A stretch of 64,000 bases of DNA from Cladopsammia gracilis (taxonomy: Eukaryota > Cnidaria > Anthozoa > Scleractinia > Dendrophylliidae), in the NCBI GenBank assembly GCA_022457155.1, contig JAJGOT010000049.1, positions 2,077,501 through 2,141,500 on the forward strand. Reading direction: 5' to 3'. The notes beneath the pieces are model-generated. The model did no database searches and was not told where the DNA came from. It saw only the letters and a list, made by a program, of their open reading frames with translations. Both the position numbers and the translations under genes were made by a program. Below, in pieces: positions 28,277 through 39,248 of the stretch; position 1 is the stretch's first letter; each line of letters begins with the position of its first letter.

Positions 28277-28736
28277 TATTCATGTTCCCGTTAATTCCGT
28301 GAGATCCGTGTCTTCCGTCCTTTTAGTAGAAGTTTTGCTGGGTTGGAACTTGCAGTGTCAGTTGGCTGATTTGGTGTAATATATTACCACAACACAAACT
28401 TCTACTAAAAGGACGGAACATATGGATCTCACGGATTTAACGGGGATATGAATATATGATGAATTACTTCTCTCTATTTCTGTAAGTATATGTATTAATA
28501 GTATATTAGATAATATACTTTTAAGATACTTACAGAAATAGAGAGAAGTAATTGATCACATATTCATATCCCCGTTAAATCCGTGAGATCCATATGTTCC
28601 GTCCTTTTAGTAGAAGTTTTGCTTGGTTGAAACTTGCAGTGTCAGTTGGCTGATTTAGTGTAATATATTACCACAACACAAACTTCTACTAAAAGGACGG
28701 AACATATGGATCTCACGGATTAAGCGGCATTATGAA
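28277..28736. mobile_element. Two MITE copies flanking a third palindrome
   Basis: Copy A (about 28277-28455) and copy B (about 28561-28736) each have TTTTAGTAGAAGTTTTG and AAACTTCTACTAAAA arms around the same core (ttgcagtgtcagttggctga). Between them is a separate hairpin (gaattacttctctctatttc paired with gaaatagagagaagtaattg). One MITE probably inserted into, or was duplicated around, another. Confidence 0.65.
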
Positions 28737-28898
28737 TATATCAATGAATGGCCTTGTGTTTTTCTTTAAAGATTTTTCTACTTTCTTGTCAGTCCCACTT
28801 ATTTTTATTGATAACTTGATGCATTAAACTCTTTCAAGATTATACTCTGCTGGTTCAGCTTTAAGTCCTATGATGCAAACAATTAAAGTTTTCAGCAA

Positions 28899-29885
28899 CA
28901 TGCGAAATAAAGCTATGACAAAGTGCAAACAATCGCCTTCAGAACATGTCAAGCACATATTCTACCCGTTTATTTCCCACTGAAAACTGTACAATAGGTT
29001 TCGCATCTTAATGCGAAATAAAGCTGCAACAACCTTCTTCAGGCCAAATCAACACCACATTCTGCTGTTTGTTTTTCGCTGTTAGTTTACAGTGATATGC
29101 GAAATAAAGCTGCCAAACGTTAGTAGCAATCGCCTTGAAATCAAAACAAAACACCACCTCCTGTATACGTTTCTTCCATCTTTTCATTACTATTGCTCAA
29201 TGGATGTTACCGCAACATGTGAAATAAAGCTGCCGAAAGTTAGCAATAATCACCTTGAAAGCAAATCAACGCCACGCCCTGTCTATTTTGCTTCATCTTT
29301 CATTACTATTAATTAAATGGATGTTACCGCTACATGTGAAATAAAGCTGCCAAAAGTTAGCAACAATCGCCTTGAAACCAAATCAACGCCACGCCTGTCT
29401 ATTTTTCTTCATCTTTTCATTACTTTGCATCTGAGCAACATAATTACGCCACTTGAAGTACAGCCTTACAACACATAAATCCCAGTTCATTCAGAATAAA
29501 CATAAGAACATTTTGTCCAACAATTATCGGATGCTATTACTGGAATGATATTCCTATATCCATACGCAAAAAGCAAACTAGACAACAATATAAAAGAGCA
29601 CTTTATTTTGCTCAGTATTAATCATTGTCTCGCAAATATTACTTCTATGTTTCAATTCTTTTTTTTTTTGGTGTGTTTTCTCTTTTTTCTTAAAAAAATG
29701 TATTCTAGCCATAGAGCATATAATTAGTTTACCTTATCCTGTAAGTTTCAAAAACGTTTGTAAAAATAAAAAATGGAGGAAACAAATAAATACAAACTAC
29801 AATACAAAATAAATGGATGTTACCGCTACATGTGAAATAAAGCTGCCAAAAGTTAGCAAAAGCCAAATCAACACCACTTTCTATT
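28899..29885 (+). repeat. Degenerate tandem repeat, unit about 100-120 bp
   Basis: The phrase gaaataaagctgcc...gttagcaa...aatcgccttga...aaatcaacgccac recurs at about 28905, 29010, 29100, 29220, 29335 and, after a gap, 29830. Spacing near 117 bp in the later copies. It precedes the SF3 helicase gene. No ORF. Confidence 0.6.
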
Positions 29886-30136
29886 CAATTGAAAAATGAA
29901 CAACAGTCATTTCTGACTTAGTTGTAAATTAGTTCAACATTGTCTTTGAAAAAGTAGGCTTAGTGAAGCTTAAAAATATCATCCACAGAAAGTGTTGAAC
30001 GGAACAAAAGTGCAGTCTTCTCTAGGCAAATTTAGGTGGTAGTTCTTCAGATTTATTTCTATTAATTTCACAAGTACAGGATGGTTATTTAAGCAGCAGT
30101 TTTTGGTGTCTTTTTTGTCTGCACATTTTGGCGAAG

Positions 30137-33100
30137 ATGCGTCGTGCCAAGCAGCCGAGTAAGCAGTTAAACAGCGAAGCAATAACAGGAACTGTCTTAT
30201 GTTACATGAGTCCCGTAGTTTGTGGCCAGTGTCGTATCATTAGTGCCAAATGTGTGTGGAACGTGAAAGAAAAAGACCTGCCAAAATCATGGAACGCCAT
30301 CTGCAAGAAGCGAGATTCTTGTGACAAAGCCATTTCAGGTTAGTTTAGTTTTTAAAAGTTTGCTTGAAATTGGCCTTATAAAATTTGACTACCGCTTAAC
30401 ATGTATTTCTCTCTTTTTCAAGGTATACCGAATGCAACTTTCTTCTTCAGTGCCATATCAACGCAAGAAAAGAAGAAGGGGAGTATAAACGAAAGCGATG
30501 ACAGCGAAGAAGATCAAGATCCAAGTCCCACGCCCGCTACTTCATCTCAACAAGTACTTGATGGAAATCCAACAACCATCAACAAGTCACTTTGGCCTTC
30601 AATTACCTATTGGCTGGCACTGACGACACCTAATGGAGCTCCTGCGAATCCACTCGTGGTCCATCGAGCACTGCTGGAGTGTGGAGTGGGGGTCACGGCA
30701 AATCAGGTATTACGAACTATAGAAATTTATGACAATCCGTTTTTGCTTGCGATTTAATGACATTCTCTCTTACAAATTAGTGTCTTACAGGCTGGTTAAG
30801 TATGAACAAAGGGGCTTGAAACGTAAACGTATTTTAGTTTCCCGTGCACTGAATGAAAGTTTTCTATTTTGTTTCAGGTACAGTTTCAAGATGGAAAAGA
30901 ATGCATCGCCATCAAGGAACCCTATAAAGTCTTGAAAGACCACAGAAACCCTTGCATGCAGTAACTTGTGGCGTCATCGTACCAAAACAACTACGAAGAT
31001 GAATTTAGCCATCTGGTTGGAATGTCACCTCTCTCTTCCCAAGAACTTGAAGATTGCGGAACGGAAAATGTCGTGCGCGTCACTTTGATCAACAATAGTT
31101 TTCACCAGTCATTAACGAGAGCGCTAGAGAAGATGATCGAGGCTAAACTGCAACTAGACATGTTTGGCTTCAACATTCTCAACGCGGCTACTCTGTCTTT
31201 TGGACAGGAAGAAATACGGCTTTCTGACAAATTGAGAATTCTCGTCAATGACATAACCATTGCAATGCAGAAGCTCAAATATGCCAGCTACAGAGGCAAA
31301 GTGTACAAAAAGAACCCGAGATCAAGGTACACGTACTCCTTTAAATGCGAGGCAAGAGCATTCATCAACACTCTCGCTACGAACGAGCAGTTTAAATCGA
31401 GACTCATCCGAGAAATGAGAAAAATCATCGAACTGTTAGCAGATCCACACTGCGAACTCTTCCAGCCACTGACCATTGACTACAATCTGATAGAAGTCAA
31501 CGACGGTGTCTGTTGGTCGCTGAAAAACCGTGCCTTCTTAGAAAATACCATTGAAGAGCATCAAATAGGCAGGGTATCACCCAGGGCGTTTTGTGCCTAT
31601 GACTCCACCAAAGAAGCCAACCCTAAGTATTTTCAGGAGATCTTGGAGAACAGCCTCTCCCAAAGCGATGTGTCAACCTTCTGTGAAGATTTTCTCAAAC
31701 TGCTGAATTACAATAAGAAAGAGCACAAAGACAAAGTTCCTTGCCTTGTTGGAGATGCCAACAGTGGTAAGACAAGTTTGTTCTTTCCAATACAGGGACT
31801 AATACACCATGGAAATATTGCAACAGTGACAAAGCAACGCGCTTTTAGTAAAGCAATGATCAGCCCATTTACAGAAGTAATCTTCATTGATGAAGCAGAC
31901 GTGAATACCTTGGACATTGCTGACTGGAAAGTGCTCACACAGGGTGGATACGCCGCTCATGACGTCAAGTATCAGACTGCCAGGACATTTATCAATAAAT
32001 GCCCAATGCTGATTACAGCACAGCGTAAACTGGATTTTGGTCTCGTGCACCAACCTGCCATGGATAAACGTCTTCGCACTTACCATTTTAAGAGTCTCCA
32101 AAATCCCAAGAAGAAAGCGGCAGCATGGTTGAAAAAGCACGCCATGGAATGCGTCGTGTGGGCTGCAGAGCAAGCCAAATCCTGTGCAAGTGACACCGAG
32201 AGCGATGACGATGACGATGACGACACCGACACTGACGACGAGAGGTCACAAAACGAAGAAGGAATTTTGCAAGAACAAGAAAAGAAAGATCTGCGATCTC
32301 TGTCACTCACTAATCCACTTGTCGAAGAGACCCAATTTGGTGAAGCGGAAGCAAGTGACGAAGAAGGTCCTGTCGATGCTATGGAACAGTCTGACGCCGT
32401 CGATGTTGCCGCGGATTCCACGTCAAGCGATGTTCTTGACGATTTGAGAGCAACGTTGAGCAGATTCGATCCAGACAGTCTGCGATACAGGCAGGTGAAG
32501 CACATGCTCCAAGAACAAGAACGAAAAAGAACAGCGCAAAAGAACCTCACTGAAAAGCAACACCAGTTGAGAAAAGCCGCCTTGAGAGAGATGGGAGTAA
32601 GCAACCAGAGCGCAGACTTGCTGCCACCAGAACCAGACGCATTGACGCCCACTCCGATTCGAAGGGAGCTGCAGAGGCATAGTGACCAACAAAGAGCGCA
32701 TGAAGAACAACGTCGACGCGAGAAAGCCCGTCAAGCATTCCAAGGCACCTGGTTGAAAAAGACCGAAAGGGAGTTGCATGACTGCGTCAAACAACTGCAC
32801 ACCAGCCTAGATAAAAACTTCAAAGCATCCATGGGTGCCCTGCTGGAAGTCCCACAAGACAAGTTGAAAAATCATCACAAGAACATTGGAACACTCGGAA
32901 CCAAGGAGGCCTTAGATGAACGAAGGCGAACCTGCGTTGAAATGGGTCTGCTTCAGCAGCGACACAGCCACCTGGTCAAGTGCGTCTTCGAGGCCCTGCC
33001 AACAACCGAAGAGCTTGGAGAGAGCGCAGAATCACTGCAACAAGAACAAGAACACGAACCAAGCAACAACGAGGATGACGAAGATATGTTCCTGACACAG

Positions 33101-33271
33101 GTGGCAAGCTGGGAAGTCGACCACATACAATTCGAGAGAACACGCCGCGTCCGGGGAGAATCGCAAAAGGGAAAAAAGCGAACCCGCCTAGACAGATCTC
33201 AGGCTAGAAGCGGCAAGAAGAAGAAAACCTGCTCCAATACAATATTGAACTATTTCTCCAGCCAACCATAA
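30137..33271 (+). pseudogene. Spliced SF3 helicase gene (parvovirus NS/Rep-like) of a Crypton-like element
   Basis: Three exons in consistent phase: 30137-30338, 30423-30706 and 30878-33271, with GT-AG introns. The third exon is interrupted by an in-frame TAA at 30962-30964, after which the frame stays open for about 767 codons. The core helicase domain has Walker A GDANSGKTS (31750-31780), Walker B EVIFIDEAD (about 31877) and motif C CPMLITAQ (ITtN in most SF3 proteins). An acidic Asp/Asp-Glu tract and Lys/Gln-rich coiled coils follow, and a basic C terminus. It is convergent with a Crypton-type recombinase gene. Likely the replication helicase of the same element; the stop codon suggests decay. 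Confidence 0.7.
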
Positions 33272-33546
33272 ACATTGTTGTTTTGATGTTCATTTATTTC
33301 CGGTTTTGATCTCCAAGTGCAACAATGACTTATAAACGGAACATATTTATCAGTCACAATTAAAACGAATGGTTCTGTTGCGTATACAGTTTGATCTGCG
33401 TTTTTTCTAGTCTTGTTAAGCTAGGGGCATTTTGAGTCCAGCCCTTTTCTTTAGAGAGTCCGCGGTTCTTCCTTCTTGAAATTGGAAATCGTCATCTCTC
33501 AAAATAGCAGTCCACTGTCCAAACCCGTGCTTATTTATTCCCTGCT

Positions 33547-34634
33547 TTAGAAACTCGTCCTCCGCTGTCGTGAATTTGCACACCCGCGAAGTTTTCTCTG
33601 AATGCGCAAGTTTCCCGTGGGATAATCATCCCTGTTAGGGGGGAGTGAGCTTGTCTTTTCTTCGTCAGCTTCAACTGACGTTGCCGAGCTCGAAGTTGAA
33701 ATGCCAAATCTTGCGTGGAAGTCCTTATCCACCTCTGTTCCTTTGGTACCTTGGAGTTTTTGTAGACACTCGTGTCCCTTCATAGCCACTTCTCGGGATC
33801 GTTGTTTTTGATAGTGAACTTTAGCAACTGCAGAGCTGTGTTTTTTGCTCTCTTCGCTAGTGAGCTGATTGAGGCTTTGCGTTTCAACAATTTGACGGTA
33901 ACGTGTAAGATGGATGTATTTTCCAATTGCATCAAAAACCAGTTTGCTCATAGTCTCGCCCAATTTGCTATGTTGGCCTCCATTTCTGGTGACCAGAACA
34001 AAGTCGCACTGGAGTTTTAGCAATGGCCTAACGAAAGAGATGTAGCCATCAAGCACTTGCATGTTTGTATCGGTCAGAATCAAAGAATCAAATCCATACT
34101 TTCCAGCAGTCTTGAACGTTTTCTGATCAATAAATCCACCGTTTTCCTTAGCTGTACTGATCATTTCTACCGTCAAATACTGATAAGGCATAGGCCGCGA
34201 CCCCTTGACTTTGATGAACAAATACATCGCTACAAATTTCGTGGCAAATGTTAAGTCTGAGGGATTAACTTGTCCTGGACTGCTTTTGCACATCTTCACG
34301 GTGTTTTCGTAGCGCGGCAAGTGAAATGTCACCACCTCCAACAATTCCTCCATTGTCGCCCAGTTCCCTCTTGCTTCCAAAGTGTCAATGTCTAGATCCT
34401 GTGTCCACTGCAATCTCATCATCTTTGCAACTGTCTTTCGGGCCCTTTTAAGGTACAACTCCGTCGTGGATAACTTTTGAAGAACTGCGTCTGATGCACC
34501 ATGAAGTTTTCTGAAGTCGATTAAATCAGAAATAGCATCTATGTATCCCAAACGTCCACCATGTCCGAGCTTGCATTCGTCTTGCAAGTAGTCGATAAAC
34601 TTGAACAACAGATTTGGAGAACACAGACTAAAGT
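33547..34634 (-). pseudogene. Crypton-like tyrosine recombinase, C-terminal part, cut by element 2
   Basis: Contains the tyrosine-recombinase catalytic residues: Arg in KGSRPMPYQYLT, the His-x-x-Arg box in IHLTRYRQIVET, and the Tyr nucleophile in KVHYQKQRSREVA. These resemble Crypton (DUF3504-like) recombinases. The open frame runs into element 2 at 34635, so its first codons there are TIR sequence, not gene. Frame and codon phase continue in the fragment at 53464-53973 once the 6-bp target duplication is allowed for. The gene was therefore intact across this point before insertion. Role: strand exchange for the element's integration. Confidence 0.75.
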
Positions 34635-35078
34635 AGTAGATAGGAAATGCGGGTTTCAGCTCACAGCAGAAATACGCCCAAAAATTTACCCACCAATTCA
34701 ACACATTCTCGGTTTCAGCTCACAGCAGAAATACGCCCAAAAATTTACCCACCAATTCAACACATTCTCGGTTTCAGCTCACGTAACATCAATCACCCCA
34801 AAAAACCCCACACGTTTCACTTCTAATTTTTTCCCATGATTTCTCACACAACTTCACTTCTTCTTCTTTCCACACAACTTCCATTCCCTCAATTGTTCAC
34901 AAACATTTCAAAGTTCCACTTCCACTGTTCTCCTACAATTCCCCACAATTCTACCAATTGCAACATGTTTCACCCATTGCAACATGTTTTTAATCAATTC
35001 AAACACGTTTGAATTAGGAGGCCTCGGATCCCACCAGAACCAGCGATTATTATCTACTATTAAGGTGAAAAATCTATT
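34635..35078 (+). repeat. Element 2 left terminal inverted repeat (444 bp)
   Basis: Matches the reverse complement of 52960-53463 with scattered substitutions. It begins with two tandem copies of a unit of about 59 bp (cggtttcagctcacagcaga...), then AT-rich sequence. The first 69 bp are read through by the chimeric minus-strand ORF of the disrupted recombinase. Confidence 0.92.
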
Positions 35079-35152
35079 CCGGAAAATCCACTCCGGGAAA
35101 ATAATTTTAAATCCACTCCGGAAAATAATTTTGAAAATCTATTCCGGAAAAT

Positions 35153-38100
35153 CTATTCCTCTTCCTGCACCACATATCTTGGCCATCCTTTCAAAATTTT
35201 CATTCCCATTCCCAACAGAACATCTTCTTTCACATGAAATTTATTCTCCAGAATGAACAACTCAACACGTTCTCCGAATTTCTCCTTCTTTTTCAGAAAG
35301 CGAACAATTTGTTTTCGTTTCTTCTCCAGCCGCTCTGCTTTAAGATCTTCTTCCGTTCTTCCCATTTTCAATTCAATCTTTTCTTTTTCAACTTCCACTT
35401 CCACTTCCACTTCCACTTCCTCCACTTCGTTCGCTTCTTCCCCAAGTCTCCAATGCCCCCAAGCAAATGTGCTAATTCCATCTTCTCTCACATATCGTTT
35501 GTCGTCACCAGCACTCAAAGCTGTCTTGTTAATTCTCTGGGTGAAGATCTCATGTTTTGAACTTCTTATGCAATTCATAATCCTCATCTGTGGGTTCTTC
35601 GTTTCCAAGCAGTCAACATAGTCTTCATGAGTGATTCGCTTTTTCACAACTCGTTTCTTCACACCCTTACATTTCTTTGTCCCACCCCCACCATGCACTT
35701 TGAAGGAATAGCACTTTGCTCTCAATCCCACAAACTCTTCAATCACTCCCCCACAAGCTTCATCTTTCATCAAACCCAATACTTTCTTGTTCATTCGCTT
35801 TATCGTTCCATCAACAACTCTGGGATGTGTTTCAGCAAACTCTGACGTGTCAAAGTGCTTTGGCACATCCTTTGCTATATCCACAAACAAGTCATCTGTT
35901 TCAATTTCATATAGCAACGAATCCGTATCTGTGAAACACAGTTGAGCTTTCTCCCATTTCTTCTTAACGTAACTGTAATGGAAGTCATACATTAAACTCT
36001 TTGAAACATCCAATATCGCTTGTCCCACATAAACTGGCTTATCAAATGTCATCTTAGTCCGTTTCATATGAACTCCCACAAGATTTTCATCAAAGATGGT
36101 GAAATGCTCAAAGTTTGGTTTAGCCACCAACTTGCAGAATTTATGTCCCTGGCACACCAGTCGCACATCTTTTCTTTTCCTGATGTTCTCCATAGTTTTC
36201 CCAAAGACTGCATTGTTCATCAACTTGAAGAAATCTTTCTCAAATGCATTTTTGGACTGTTGCCGTAGTATGACATTCTTGTCAATGAATGACTTCAACC
36301 AGCACTCTTCCCGGAACTTAACTCCTCTTCTTACTTTCTTCAACACACATCCCAACTCCAAAGCTTGTTTCAGAAGTCTTTGATGCACAACCATTTTCCG
36401 CTTATTCCTCAAGTTGGGAATTAGTTTCTCCACCTTTCCCATCATCAGTCGTTCTGGAAGCGGTGGGAAATCATTGAAATGGTCATGCAACTCTTTGGGG
36501 ATATCCACATCCACTTCCAGTACGCAACTTTCATCGCTCCATCTTTCCAATTCATCTTCAGTCATCCACTGGAAGCTCCCAACTGGCAATGGATTTGACA
36601 TGGCCCATGCATATAGTCCATTCGCGTCCCAATAAGCTAGATACTTTGATGGCTGATTTTCATCGAAGTCATCTCCCATGAACTTGTTGTTGGCCTTTGC
36701 CTTTCGATGGAAGATCGTTGAAACTCCTCCTCGAATTCCTCGTTCGAAGAAAAGCAGCATTTCTGGGTCGGTCAACAGTTCCAATTCCACTCCACTTTCT
36801 TTCAATGCTGCATCCCATGCCAAACCAGGGGAAGTGAAAAACCAAGCTGGATCCAAGTTATAATGAGTCCGGCACACCTTTCTGAATTCCTGAAACACAT
36901 CCGCTAACAGAGTGACATCCGCCTTCAGATAGGCATCATGGAAGTCACCCATGTTATCCATTCCCATCTCGTCCCAAACCCGTTTTGCATGTTGCCAGTC
37001 GTCATCACTAACTCCTTCATTATTCAACGCCGAATAGAAGGCCTCTTTTTCAGGGAGTTCTTTCTCCTTAAATTTCTCCACTGAATTCAGCCACTCATAT
37101 GGGAAGATTCCTTTCTGTTTGAACAACTTCCACTTCTCTCCAAACACTCTTCGCGTTTCAATGAAGTCATCATCCCTCAAGTTTCTCACCAAGTTTCCCA
37201 AGGGTGCTGCCATGAATGCAGCTGAATCCAAGAACCGAATTTCATGCCAAATTATTTTAGGTGGTTTAAGCATCCCTTGTTCTATTTCCCCAATTTTTAT
37301 CTTCTTGGAGAAGGAAATATATTTTTCCTCATTGTTTGGGAGGCAAGTGATATCTCCTGGCGTCAACCCCAAGCTTTTCACAATGAAGTGCGCGTCATAT
37401 CCCTTCAAGTTGTGGAACACGACTGGGGTGAATTTAGGTTTTCTGAAATTCAGGTTGCAAGATTCATGGGCTGCTCCTCTGAATTTCCCAGTGAAATGGC
37501 AGTGGTCTCGAACTCGCTTATCATCCACTGTAAATTCTTTTTCGCATATCCAGCAACACGTTGCTTCCTCAAACTGTTTTCGTTCTTTTCTCCCAAATTC
37601 CATCCTCTTAGGGAATTTCACCTCCTCTTGGATATCAAACACAAACTGAGTTAATTCTTCAACAAACTTCTTCCCAACATCCTCTTCATCACTTTCTGCT
37701 CTAAACAAGACAGGTTTTCTTTTCACAAAGTCCGTCACCAAATGAAACGCAAAGGAACAAGCCACATGTTTCTGAAACTTTTCAGTGAAAGAGTTCTCAC
37801 CTGGTGGCTGCACTGATGAGATTGGCAGCTGCTTTGCTTCAAAGTCAGCAAAGATCACAAATGGAAATTCCATCTTCCTGTTGTAGTTTTTGAACTTCAC
37901 CACACTCCCTTCATTTGGCATAACAATTTTCACAGCTTCAAACTGGGAGCAAGACTCTTCATGCCGCTTCAACTTCTCATCATCGGGAAAGTGGTTCAAG
38001 CATCTCCGGCAAAACACAACTGCGCCCTTGTGTTGCGACACTTGCTTTCCTAAAAGCCGGCTGAGGCTGGTGATCAAGCAATAATGAGTTTTCTCCAGTT

Positions 38101-39208
38101 CATCCTCATGCTTTTTCAACCATAACAGGTCAATCTTTTGTCCATCTTTCCGGGAGATTCTTAAAGGAAAGACAGTTCCACCTTCATACCCAAAGACATT
38201 CACAGCCAATCCAGGGTTCCTTCGTTCAAACTTCCCAATGTCACTCAGGGGTGTTGGGAAAGACAACCCATTCCAATCTAACTCCCTGCTTTGTTCTCTC
38301 AATTCGATTGAGATTCTTTCAGCATTCTTTTCAACTGGGTTGAGAGCTCGTGTCACACACCACTTGAAACAACCCACATCTTCATTCTTCATGTTCACCA
38401 CCGCTCTCTTATTCTTCAACCCCGCTGGAAGCTTCATCCAGGAACTTCCTTGCAGAGGCTGAAATTTAGCGAATGGAATGACCAACTGCATCACTCTCAC
38501 AAATCTCCAATTCGATCCTCGCATTTGAAAAGTCGCCATGTTCTCCATCACTCTTTCAATCATCTCATCAATAGCTTCCCACCTGTCAGTGCCTTCAAGG
38601 TTTGTCAACACCCGTGAGTGAAAGTTTGCTTCTTCTTCAATCTCATCACCAGTTGCTAATTCAGTCCGAGCCATCAGGCAAGTTAAAATTAATTTGACTC
38701 TGGTCAATCGATTTTGTTCAAACAAGGTCCCAATTTGTGGCCGCACACGATTGAAAAACTCTCTGGGAAGTTCTCCTGCTCTTCCTGGAATGACCATTTC
38801 TCTCGCAAATCCATTGAATGCTGAAGCTCGTTCCACAGTTCGCAACTGAGCAATCTGTCTTCTCAAGGCTTCAACTCGTGGATCAGGCTGCCTCTCAATC
38901 TCAGCAGTTTCCAACCAATTCAACCAATCAGAAACTGTTTCAACATTTTGTTGAACGACTGAAGGAACTTCTTGAGCAGAAATCGGTCTTCTTTCCGGAA
39001 CTAAAATAGGAACAGGAATTTTTTTATTTCTCGAATCTAGGAGGGTTTTCGGGGCTTTGAAAATAAATGGGGCGCCGACATTTCCTTTCTTTCTCGGTCC
39101 CTCGGGTTGAGATTCTTCCCAAAGTTCCATCAATTCGGCTTTGGACATTCGAGAGAATCCAACAATTCCTTCTTCACGGGCCCAGTTTTTCAAATCTCGC
39201 AGATTCAT
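35153..39208 (-). CDS. Protein-primed DNA polymerase B, intact (1351 aa)
   Basis: N-terminal SAP-like motif (LKNWAREEGIVGFSRMSKAEL), then a long terminal-protein-like region and a zinc-finger FCRRCLNHFPDDEKLKRHEE. An Exo I DFEA motif (FADFEA) comes next, then an endonuclease-VII-type zinc domain (CCWICEKEF, VRDHCHFTGKFRGAAH, CNLNFR), Exo II HNLKGYDAHFI and Exo III YLKADVTLLADV. Polymerase motif A is WDANGLYAWAM, motif B KLMNNAVFGKTMEN and motif C FTDTDSLLYEI. A charged Val-Glu repeat and basic C-terminal tail follow. All catalytic motifs are intact. The gene runs toward the left TIR. It is a different polymerase lineage from that of element 1. Confidence 0.93.
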   Translation of the reverse strand: MNLRDLKNWAREEGIVGFSRMSKAELMELWEESQPEGPRKKGNVGAPFIFKAPKTLLDSRNKKIPVPILVPERRPISAQEVPSVVQQNVETVSDWLNWLETAEIERQPDPRVEALRRQIAQLRTVERASAFNGFAREMVIPGRAGELPREFFNRVRPQIGTLFEQNRLTRVKLILTCLMARTELATGDEIEEEANFHSRVLTNLEGTDRWEAIDEMIERVMENMATFQMRGSNWRFVRVMQLVIPFAKFQPLQGSSWMKLPAGLKNKRAVVNMKNEDVGCFKWCVTRALNPVEKNAERISIELREQSRELDWNGLSFPTPLSDIGKFERRNPGLAVNVFGYEGGTVFPLRISRKDGQKIDLLWLKKHEDELEKTHYCLITSLSRLLGKQVSQHKGAVVFCRRCLNHFPDDEKLKRHEESCSQFEAVKIVMPNEGSVVKFKNYNRKMEFPFVIFADFEAKQLPISSVQPPGENSFTEKFQKHVACSFAFHLVTDFVKRKPVLFRAESDEEDVGKKFVEELTQFVFDIQEEVKFPKRMEFGRKERKQFEEATCCWICEKEFTVDDKRVRDHCHFTGKFRGAAHESCNLNFRKPKFTPVVFHNLKGYDAHFIVKSLGLTPGDITCLPNNEEKYISFSKKIKIGEIEQGMLKPPKIIWHEIRFLDSAAFMAAPLGNLVRNLRDDDFIETRRVFGEKWKLFKQKGIFPYEWLNSVEKFKEKELPEKEAFYSALNNEGVSDDDWQHAKRVWDEMGMDNMGDFHDAYLKADVTLLADVFQEFRKVCRTHYNLDPAWFFTSPGLAWDAALKESGVELELLTDPEMLLFFERGIRGGVSTIFHRKAKANNKFMGDDFDENQPSKYLAYWDANGLYAWAMSNPLPVGSFQWMTEDELERWSDESCVLEVDVDIPKELHDHFNDFPPLPERLMMGKVEKLIPNLRNKRKMVVHQRLLKQALELGCVLKKVRRGVKFREECWLKSFIDKNVILRQQSKNAFEKDFFKLMNNAVFGKTMENIRKRKDVRLVCQGHKFCKLVAKPNFEHFTIFDENLVGVHMKRTKMTFDKPVYVGQAILDVSKSLMYDFHYSYVKKKWEKAQLCFTDTDSLLYEIETDDLFVDIAKDVPKHFDTSEFAETHPRVVDGTIKRMNKKVLGLMKDEACGGVIEEFVGLRAKCYSFKVHGGGGTKKCKGVKKRVVKKRITHEDYVDCLETKNPQMRIMNCIRSSKHEIFTQRINKTALSAGDDKRYVREDGISTFAWGHWRLGEEANEVEEVEVEVEVEVEKEKIELKMGRTEEDLKAERLEKKRKQIVRFLKKKEKFGERVELFILENKFHVKEDVLLGMGMKILKGWPRYVVQEEE

Positions 39209-39248
39209 TTTATTTGATAAAATTAAAAAAAATATTTCCTCAAATAAA

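Noticed and set aside
30968..31020. Independent start of the SF3 helicase at GTG 30968
   Set aside because: The exon-3 frame is continuous from the splice acceptor through one TAA, so a single spliced gene with a stop codon fits better.
32080..32652. Minus-strand Ser-rich ORF opposite the helicase
   Set aside because: Antisense of the acidic tract in the helicase gene.
34635..34704. First 23 codons of the minus-strand recombinase ORF ending at 34704
   Set aside because: They are element 2 TIR sequence fused by chance to the interrupted gene.
35234..39009. Plus-strand ORFs across 35.2-39.0 kb
   Set aside because: Shadows of the minus-strand polymerase gene; no domains.
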